From: an uncultured Flammeovirgaceae bacterium
GTDB taxonomy: Bacteria > Bacteroidota > Bacteroidia > Cytophagales > Cyclobacteriaceae
Length of the DNA stretch: 12,684 nucleotides
NCBI GenBank assembly: GCA_946480685.1
Contig: CAMLLI010000029.1
Span: forward strand, 1 to 12,684
Reading direction: 5' to 3'
This document shows positions 6,856-12,684 of this stretch, in pieces; position 1 is the first letter of the stretch, and every line of letters begins with the position of its first letter. Under the pieces are notes generated by a model. The model did no database searches and was not told the origin of the DNA. It saw only the letters and a list, made by a program, of their open reading frames with translations. The translations under genes were made by a program, and so were the position numbers.

Positions 6856-6886
6856 AAAGGGAGGCGAAAGCCTCCTTTTCTTTTTT
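6856..6886 (+). terminator. Intrinsic terminator of the gldKLMN operon
   Basis: A hairpin with a 10-bp stem (6856-6865 paired with 6870-6879, one G-T wobble, core GGAGGC/GCCTCC) and a GAAA tetraloop begins 18 bases after the gldN stop. It is followed by a T-rich run (TTTTCTTTTTT) to 6886. The run overlaps the end of the convergent uvrC gene. On the other strand the stem is followed only by a weak T tract (CTTTC), so termination should be strongest for the + strand, though some two-way function is possible. Confidence 0.8.
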
Positions 6887-8693
6887 AGGCCTGTATATTT
6901 TCCTGCCCTTTTGTAATCTCCTGCCCTTTGATCAGTTCGGCTTTCTTCATGCCGGCAATCTTTGCGATCTCTTCAAGCGGTGCTTCTTTGATCTTCTTAA
7001 CAGACTTGAAATGTTGAAGCAGCTTTTCGGTTGTCTTTTTGCCAATGCCTTCCAGTCCTTCGAGTTCTGATGTGAATGTTTTTTTGCTTCTCTTCTGGCG
7101 ATGGAATGTAATGGCAAAACGGTGGGCTTCGTCACGAATCTGCTGAAGTAGTAATAATCCCTGTGATTTCTTGCTGATGTGTAGCGGCAGCGGATCTTCA
7201 GGGTAGTATATCTCTTCAAGTCTTTTGGCTATACCTGCTATAGGAACTTTACCATATATACCCAGCTCTTTCAGTGCTTCGCAGGCACTGCTCAGTTGTC
7301 CTTTACCACCATCGACAAGAATAAGATCCGGAAGTTTTTCGCCTTCTTCGAGAATGCGTTTATACCTGCGGCCTACAATTTCTTTCATCGAAGCAAAATC
7401 GTTGGGGCCTTCTACCGTCTTGATGTTGAAATGACGATATCCCTTCTTGTCGGCTTTCGCTTCCACAAAACGTACCATCGAGGCAACAGGTGTTGTCCCT
7501 TGAAAGTTAGAGTTATCGAAACACTCGATCACCGAAGGAAGCGAAGGAAGTTTCATATCGCTTTGCAACGTGATGAGCACTTCTTTCTGTTTTGATTTTT
7601 TTCCTTCGCGAAGAATTTCTTTTTCCTTCTTAAGTTCAAGTGCATTCTTCAGTGACAGCGCGATCAGTTTTTTCTTGTCACCAATCTTCGGTATAACATT
7701 CTCAACCTCATCTTCAATAACAATGATGGGTATATTACTTAATATAACTTTATTAGCACTGTGTGTTTGCTCGCGTAACTCAACTACGGCTATGCTGAGT
7801 AATTCATCATCTGGTTCATCGAGTTTCTTTTTAAGCTCTATCGTCTTTGAGAAAACAATGGAGCCTTCTTTGATCTGCAGATAGTTTACATACGCATAGG
7901 ATTCGATACTGGCAATCGTAAATACATCGATGTCGGTAAGATCACGATTTACAACCAGTGATTTAATCTGGAAGCGCTCCAGTGTATCCAGTTTTTCCTT
8001 ATAAAGCTGAGCACGTTCAAACTCCATATTGACGGCAGCGCGCTTCATCTGATCGGTAAAGTATTGGTATACTATACTGATGTTACCCTTGAGTATATTT
8101 CGGGCCTGATCGATTTCATCCTGATATAATTGTTCAGACTGATATCCCTCGCAAGGTCCTTTGCAATTGCCGATGTGATACTCGAGGCACACCTTGAATT
8201 TTTTCTGTTCAACATTTGCCTCACTGAGTAAGAGGTTACAGGTACGGATCGTATATAGCTTTCGCACAAGATCCAACACGTTCTTCATGGCCACTACGCT
8301 GGAGTAGGGACCAAAGTACTCGCCTTGTTGCGGTATATATTTACGGGTATATATTATGCGCGGGAACCGTTCCTTTAAAATACAGATATAGGGAAACGTC
8401 TTGTCGTCCTTCAGCAGGATGTTATACTTCGGTTGATTCTGCTTAATGAAGTTATTCTCCAGCAACAGCGCATCGAACTCGGTATTGGATACAGTATAGT
8501 CAATGCGTCTGATCTCCGATACAAGCTTCAGTGTTTTGCGGTTAACGCCCGTGCTCTTCGAGAAGTAACTGCTTACGCGCTTCTTGATGCTCTTGGCTTT
8601 CCCAACGTAAATAAGTTCGTCTTCCGCATTATAGAAGCGGTATACACCAGGGGATTCTGGCAATCGGCCTACCGCTTCTTTGAGTTCATCCAT
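6885..8693 (-). CDS. uvrC: Excinuclease ABC subunit C
   Basis: UvrC makes both incisions around a DNA lesion in UvrABC nucleotide excision repair. Numbered from the ATG at 8693 (602 residues): an N-terminal GIY-YIG nuclease with PGVYRFYN, the catalytic-type Tyr29 in IYVGKAK, Arg39 and Glu79 in LLLEN; four cysteines at 152, 169, 177 and 181 matching the iron-sulfur site known in UvrC; a UVR helix pair (about 210-245, MEFERAQLYKEKLDTLERF) for UvrB binding; the RNase H-like 5' nuclease with Asp393 (IECFDNSNFQG), Asp461 (LILVDGGKGQL) and His524 (RDEAHRF); and tandem helix-hairpin-helix motifs (about 544-588). An upstream ATG at 8729 would add 12 residues and overlap pbp by 32 bases, though GAGGTGAAGG precedes it. 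The 8693 start sits 4 bases after the pbp stop and puts Tyr29 and Arg39 at the numbering remembered for Thermotoga UvrC, so I prefer it. The tail carries a small KGQE repeat. Confidence 0.97.
   Translation of the reverse strand: MDELKEAVGRLPESPGVYRFYNAEDELIYVGKAKSIKKRVSSYFSKSTGVNRKTLKLVSEIRRIDYTVSNTEFDALLLENNFIKQNQPKYNILLKDDKTFPYICILKERFPRIIYTRKYIPQQGEYFGPYSSVVAMKNVLDLVRKLYTIRTCNLLLSEANVEQKKFKVCLEYHIGNCKGPCEGYQSEQLYQDEIDQARNILKGNISIVYQYFTDQMKRAAVNMEFERAQLYKEKLDTLERFQIKSLVVNRDLTDIDVFTIASIESYAYVNYLQIKEGSIVFSKTIELKKKLDEPDDELLSIAVVELREQTHSANKVILSNIPIIVIEDEVENVIPKIGDKKKLIALSLKNALELKKEKEILREGKKSKQKEVLITLQSDMKLPSLPSVIECFDNSNFQGTTPVASMVRFVEAKADKKGYRHFNIKTVEGPNDFASMKEIVGRRYKRILEEGEKLPDLILVDGGKGQLSSACEALKELGIYGKVPIAGIAKRLEEIYYPEDPLPLHISKKSQGLLLLQQIRDEAHRFAITFHRQKRSKKTFTSELEGLEGIGKKTTEKLLQHFKSVKKIKEAPLEEIAKIAGMKKAELIKGQEITKGQENIQA
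6901..6929 (-). repeat. Short tandem repeat at the 3' end of uvrC
   Basis: The 11-base sequence TCCTGCCCTTT (+ strand) occurs at 6901-6911 and again at 6919-6929, a period of 18 bases. In the protein this gives KGQEIT followed by KGQEN, six-residue steps lying after the helix-hairpin-helix domain. It looks like a recent in-frame duplication in a tail under little constraint. Confidence 0.6.
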
Positions 8694-8697
8694 AGTG

Positions 8698-11031
8698 TTA
8701 GTAACGTGGTCTGTCCCATGCTGGTTCATCCTTCACCTCAACAGTTGAATCAGATGATAACCGAATGTGTTGACTACAATCCAATGTCATGTCGAGGCCA
8801 GTCGCAGGACGTCTGAAATAACCTTTGCCATAACCTGTACTTTTATCACGATAAACTTTTGTCATGAATTTGTCCCATATAGGGCGGGCAGACTTCGAGC
8901 CCTGTCCAAAGTTCCATGAAGGGAAGTGTATACTTCGTTCATCACCACCTACCCATACACCGGTAACAAGATTATGTGTTATCCCCATGAACCAACCATC
9001 GGATGCTTTGTTAGTGGTTCCTGTTTTACCGCCTATCTCGTTATCAACCTTAAGATCGTAGCTTAGTCCTCTTGATGTACCCTGCTCGTCTGTTACACCA
9101 CCTTCCAGCATATATATCATTTTATATGCAGTGCGCTCATCCATCGCCTGGCGGGTTTTTGGAACAAAGTTCGCGATCACATTACCGTTCTTGTCTTCAA
9201 TGCGGGTGATATAGTAAGGCTCTATATATATACCGAGATTTACAAAGCTGCAATATGCTGCTACCATTTCATATAGCGATACATCGCTTGTCCCAAGACA
9301 AAGTGATGGCACTGCTTCCAACGGACTGGTTATACCCAAACGTTTTGCATAGTCAACTACGTTCTCGGGTTTAACACGATCGATCATCTGAGCCGTAATG
9401 GAATTTATAGAGCGCGCCATCGCCTGGCGGATTGTCATCTCTTCACCCGATCCATAATCACCTTCGGAGTTCTTTGGTCTCCAGGTACCACCCGGTACTT
9501 TTATAGTTGGAGATATATCCAGCAATTTCAAGCAAGGAGAATAACCTGCTTCAATAGCAGTTCCATACACAAATGGTTTGAAGGTAGAGCCCGGCTGACG
9601 CGTACCCTGACGCACGTGGTCGTATTTGAAGTACTTGTGATTTATACCACCTACCCACGCTTTTATAGCACCGGTCTTCGGATCCATTGCCATGGCACCA
9701 GTTTGCAAAAAGCGATTGTAGTAATTGAGCGAGTCCATGGAGCTGAATAATGTATCGCGCTCACCCTTCCAGGTAAATATAGTCATGGGCTTTTTTCTGT
9801 TCAGAATGATCTCGATAGAATCAGAATCTGCACCGTAGCGCTCTACCAGACTTTTATAAGTGCCGGTACGTTTGATTTTCTTCTGAAGGAAATTTTTGAT
9901 CTCGCCTCCTGTATTATCATCAACCCACGGATTACGATTTCGTTGCTTCCATTCGCGATCAAATTGTTTTTGCAGAACAGACATGTGCTCGTTTACGGCT
10001 TCTTCTGCATAACGCTGCATGCGACTATCAATCGTAGTATATATCTTAAGACCAGACTCCCAAAGATCATAGCCGTTCTCTTTGCACCATGTTAAGAGTT
10101 CTCCTCTCAATACATTTCGGAAATAAGTAGCTATACCCTGGTTCTGATTTTGAACAGCAAACTTTAATTCAATGGGTAACGCTTTCAATGAATCGTAGGC
10201 GTTGCGCGAAATGAAATTGTGATCGTATAGTTTATACAATACCTGATTTCGTTTACGCAATGCATTCTCCGGGAAACGTTGTGGATTGTAAAGCGATGGG
10301 TTCTGACACATGCCTACAATAACAGCGGCCTCTTGTATGTTGAGACTATCAGGTTGCTTATTGAAATACGTTTCGCATGCTACTTTTATACCATACGCGT
10401 TGCTGCTGAACTCGATGGTGTTAAGATACATGGTGATGATCTCTTCTTTTGTATAGTTCTTTTCGAGCTGGTGAGATATAGCCCACTCTTTTGTTTTCTG
10501 AATGATCCTTCGGGGAAGTTTTCCGAGTTTGGCGACCGGACCGTCCAGTTCAAGGGTATATAAGTTTTTGGCGAGCTGTTGTGTAATGGTACTACCACCA
10601 CCCTGGCTGTTGAATGTCATTACGCCCCAGAGTACACGTGGGTATGCCCAGAAGTCAAGACCGGAGTGTTCGTAGAAGCGATGGTCTTCCGAGAGTACAA
10701 GTGTTTTTACCAGAAGCGGTGAGAGCTGATCGTACGTTACCTGACTACGGTTGAAGCGGAAGTAGCGGCCGAGCGAAACACCATCGGCAGAGATGAGCTC
10801 TGACGATAAATCGTTCTCCGGATTTTCAATGGCTTTGAGGCTGGGCATGCCGCCAAACAAACCAAACAGATCGTTACTTACAGACCATACATATAGCGGG
10901 AATCCGAGAATGATGCACAGGAAAAATATCCAGGTCCCTTTAACAACTTTTCTAAACCACGGCTTCCGGATGAGCAGAACTTTATTGATTTTCTGCAGGG
11001 TAGTTTTTTTCGAAGAATTGGATGTACTCAT
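8698..11031 (-). CDS. mrcA: Class A penicillin-binding protein (transglycosylase/transpeptidase, PBP1A-like)
   Basis: This bifunctional enzyme polymerises lipid II into glycan strands and cross-links the peptides in the periplasm. The 777-residue protein has a basic cytoplasmic N-terminus and one membrane anchor (about 33-50). The GT51 transglycosylase domain (about 75-250) has EDHRFYEHSGLDF with catalytic-type Glu115, GGGSTITQQLAKNLY (144-158), KEWAISHQLE and a YLN motif (202-204). The transpeptidase domain (about 440-720) has the nucleophile Ser482 in STFK, Ser541-Ile-Asn543 as SxN, and Lys669-Thr-Gly671 as KTG. All key residues are present. The ATG at 11031 lies inside the preceding PorW-like gene, a 50-base overlap. 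No ATG, GTG or TTG occurs in frame before the membrane helix, so a shorter annotation is not attractive. uvrC follows within 4 bases. Whether it is called PBP1A or another class A paralogue is a naming question; the class is certain. Confidence 0.97.
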   Translation of the reverse strand: MSTSNSSKKTTLQKINKVLLIRKPWFRKVVKGTWIFFLCIILGFPLYVWSVSNDLFGLFGGMPSLKAIENPENDLSSELISADGVSLGRYFRFNRSQVTYDQLSPLLVKTLVLSEDHRFYEHSGLDFWAYPRVLWGVMTFNSQGGGSTITQQLAKNLYTLELDGPVAKLGKLPRRIIQKTKEWAISHQLEKNYTKEEIITMYLNTIEFSSNAYGIKVACETYFNKQPDSLNIQEAAVIVGMCQNPSLYNPQRFPENALRKRNQVLYKLYDHNFISRNAYDSLKALPIELKFAVQNQNQGIATYFRNVLRGELLTWCKENGYDLWESGLKIYTTIDSRMQRYAEEAVNEHMSVLQKQFDREWKQRNRNPWVDDNTGGEIKNFLQKKIKRTGTYKSLVERYGADSDSIEIILNRKKPMTIFTWKGERDTLFSSMDSLNYYNRFLQTGAMAMDPKTGAIKAWVGGINHKYFKYDHVRQGTRQPGSTFKPFVYGTAIEAGYSPCLKLLDISPTIKVPGGTWRPKNSEGDYGSGEEMTIRQAMARSINSITAQMIDRVKPENVVDYAKRLGITSPLEAVPSLCLGTSDVSLYEMVAAYCSFVNLGIYIEPYYITRIEDKNGNVIANFVPKTRQAMDERTAYKMIYMLEGGVTDEQGTSRGLSYDLKVDNEIGGKTGTTNKASDGWFMGITHNLVTGVWVGGDERSIHFPSWNFGQGSKSARPIWDKFMTKVYRDKSTGYGKGYFRRPATGLDMTLDCSQHIRLSSDSTVEVKDEPAWDRPRY

Positions 11032-12684
11032 CTAAACCTTTTGTTCTATAAAATATATCGAAATTGTCTTTCGTAATTACAAAGGTATAGAATTTATGGT
11101 TCCGCAGTTCAGCAAGTGTACTGAGCTTCTCGTTGAATGTCTGAAAGTATTCGATCGCTGAACTTACGCGGGGAAGTCCGTCTACAAGCGTAAGTGTATA
11201 GTCATCGTTAAATACCAGGTTGCTCGTTTTCTGGCGGAGATCTTTAAAGTTCTGTTCATTCAATCTCTCCAGCGCAGCCGAAGCAAACATCTTCTCATCC
11301 TTTTTATACACCATTACAAAATAGTGAGGCTCTTCAAAAGAGCGGATGTACTGAATGCCTTCGCGTTTCTCTTGCGAGAGTTGGAAATCTTTTGAAGCCT
11401 GCAAAAGTTTTTTAGCATACTCGGCAAGAGTGTTCTCCGGATATTTTTTGCTGAACTCGTCCAGCGCAAACTGATATTGATTTATATCTTCTGTATCACC
11501 AATGATCAGAACTTTGAGCAATGCGAGGTTAGGAACGAACGAAGTTTCTCCGAGCAGCAATGCTTCATCAATTACACGTAAGGCTGCTCTGTACTCTTTA
11601 TTTTCAAAATGAGTGTAGGCAGTTTTATAGAGTACTTTTTGTTTTTCAACCGCGAGACTGGACTCCTGCAAATAATTCGGGTTGATCAGGATTTTAGCAA
11701 ATGTAGATTCCGGATACTTCTGCTTTAATCGTGAAGCATACGTTTCAGCTTTTGATGGATCTGTGTCTTTAAAGATCAGATACAGTTTATAGAGTACCTC
11801 TGGTTCATATTCAGATTCCGGGAAGCGCTTCAACAATGTGCTATACGAAGCAACGGCATTATCGTTCTCCAGGAGTTTAAAGTAGTAGATGTCACCTAAG
11901 TTAAAGTAGGCATTCTCAATTTTACCGAGTGCTTCTTTCTTTTGCTCATCCGTTCTTGGTATCTGTTTGCTGACACGATCATATTCGGCAGCAACGGGAT
12001 CTACCGGTTCGGCCGCAGCTTCCGTTGGCTGACCTTGATTCGGATCATCCGGCTGTAATGTTTGATTCCGGTTGCTCGCAGCTGTAGCCGATGAGCGTAA
12101 CGATCGTCTCCAGTTATCTTCTAACGGTACATCGCCCCAGATACGCTTGAACTCCGTTTGACCCATCGCCATGGCCGAAGGATTTCCAAAATACCAGTCG
12201 GCAGTTTCTTCTTCCTCCTGTGGTATATTTCCGTCTTCATCGGTGCGCGCGAATATATTGTTGTTGTCGTTCGAGTCGATCTCAATACGATTAGACTTTT
12301 TCTTTTTCTTACCGGCTCGTTTTTCTTCCGCAGCTTTTTTCGCCTGATACGCCGAGTCTATTCGTGCACGAAGTTGTGTAGAGTCCAGCGAAGCCATCGC
12401 CAATAAACTGTCCTGCCACTTGACCGTGTTGAGATGTTTAACAAACTCGTTGAGAATTTCAGCACGCGCTTTTATCTGCGTGTAGCCTTCGTAGTCTGTA
12501 GGTAAAGAGCGTATAGCGCTGTCGTAATACGCTTGAGAAAGTTCATACTTGCGCAGGGTGTCATAGTATATTTCACCTAACCGTAAATAAGCTTCACCGT
12601 CAATACGTTTGTTATTGCCTTCGCGAACAGATCGATTCAAATTAACAATTGCATCATTGAGATTCTTCTGCTTCAACTCAAAGA
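10982..12684 (-). CDS. porW: PorW/SprE-like type IX secretion TPR protein, C-terminal part (5' end outside window)
   Basis: PorW (SprE in Flavobacterium) is a TPR lipoprotein of the cell envelope needed for type IX secretion and gliding. The frame stays open to the right edge, so the signal peptide and first repeats are missing; a TTG at 12676 is probably an ordinary Leu codon. Counting from that codon, 564 residues are visible. They are TPR-like helix pairs (about 5-80), a Lys-rich stretch (about 113-130), a conserved segment WYFGNPSAMAMGQTEFKRIW (161-180) followed by GDVPLEDNWRRS that I regard as the family hallmark, a Gln/Pro/Ala-rich linker (about 200-230), further TPRs (about 243-430, with YPESTFAKILINPNY), and a C-terminal alpha/beta domain (about 440-564) beginning EEPHYFVMVYK. 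Its last 50 bases also encode the start of the class A PBP. Location opposite gldKLMN supports the assignment, which rests on remembered family features. Confidence 0.87.
   Translation of the reverse strand, partial: FELKQKNLNDAIVNLNRSVREGNNKRIDGEAYLRLGEIYYDTLRKYELSQAYYDSAIRSLPTDYEGYTQIKARAEILNEFVKHLNTVKWQDSLLAMASLDSTQLRARIDSAYQAKKAAEEKRAGKKKKKSNRIEIDSNDNNNIFARTDEDGNIPQEEEETADWYFGNPSAMAMGQTEFKRIWGDVPLEDNWRRSLRSSATAASNRNQTLQPDDPNQGQPTEAAAEPVDPVAAEYDRVSKQIPRTDEQKKEALGKIENAYFNLGDIYYFKLLENDNAVASYSTLLKRFPESEYEPEVLYKLYLIFKDTDPSKAETYASRLKQKYPESTFAKILINPNYLQESSLAVEKQKVLYKTAYTHFENKEYRAALRVIDEALLLGETSFVPNLALLKVLIIGDTEDINQYQFALDEFSKKYPENTLAEYAKKLLQASKDFQLSQEKREGIQYIRSFEEPHYFVMVYKKDEKMFASAALERLNEQNFKDLRQKTSNLVFNDDYTLTLVDGLPRVSSAIEYFQTFNEKLSTLAELRNHKFYTFVITKDNFDIFYRTKGLDEYIQFFEKNYPAENQ

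Noticed and set aside
6774..7070. 98-codon + strand frame running from the end of gldN into uvrC
   Set aside because: It crosses the terminator hairpin and overlaps two real genes out of frame; Phe/Leu-rich shadow only.
7570..7884. 104-codon open frame on the + strand inside uvrC, rich in Ser/Phe
   Set aside because: It is antisense to a strongly conserved gene, and its Ser/Phe-rich composition is what reverse-complement Lys/Glu codons give. No family features.
8332..8355. Repeated GTATATATT words and many TATATA runs on the - strand genes
   Set aside because: They lie within conserved uvrC and pbp coding sequence and arise from Ile (ATA) and Tyr (TAT/TAC) codons; no spacing that suggests an array or regulatory repeat.
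1..12684. Search for CRISPR arrays, insertion-sequence ends, tRNA/rRNA genes, toxin-antitoxin or defence genes
   Set aside because: None seen; all long frames are recognised core genes with little space between them.

Overview
The window reads as a core-genome segment of a Bacteroidota bacterium, most likely of the order Cytophagales. This rests on recognising a complete type IX secretion / gliding-motor core (porP/sprF-type, gldK, gldL, gldM, gldN), a porW/sprE-type TPR gene, a DUF4271 membrane protein next to a Bacteroidota-style HemD, and A-rich translation starts mostly without Shine-Dalgarno sequences. No mobile element, CRISPR array, tRNA or rRNA was seen, and no gene-free stretch exceeds 300 bases.

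Left part, + strand: the 3' end of a DUF4271 integral membrane protein (1-228), then uroporphyrinogen-III synthase hemD (252-1028). A 208-base intergenic region with a 12-bp perfect palindrome follows. Next come a PorP/SprF outer-membrane protein (1237-2187), a short promoter-bearing gap, and the gldK-gldL-gldM-gldN cluster (2314-6837). The cluster ends in a strong hairpin/T-run terminator at 6856-6886.

Right part, - strand: a convergent, tightly packed unit read from right to left. It holds a PorW/SprE-like TPR protein (5' end outside the window), a class A penicillin-binding protein that starts inside the porW reading frame (50-nt overlap), and uvrC, whose preferred start lies 4 nt after the pbp stop.

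How the genes work together: GldL and GldM form the proton-driven inner-membrane motor. GldM spans the periplasm to the GldK lipoprotein/GldN ring under the outer membrane. PorP/SprF proteins serve export or surface attachment at the outer membrane, and PorW/SprE is a lipoprotein needed for secretion. The class A PBP builds the peptidoglycan that this machine must cross. HemD and UvrC are housekeeping genes for heme synthesis and nucleotide excision repair.

The most interesting signal is inside GldN. Residues about 113-156 look like a compact carbohydrate-binding module of the CBM5/12 (ChiA1 / phage tail-fibre) type, inserted between the N- and C-terminal parts of the ring protein. Other points worth a look are the forced 50-nt dual-coding overlap of porW and pbp, a clean 56-residue-period duplication in the GldL cytoplasmic tail, and the palindrome upstream of porP. 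Apart from these, the window is an ordinary core region.
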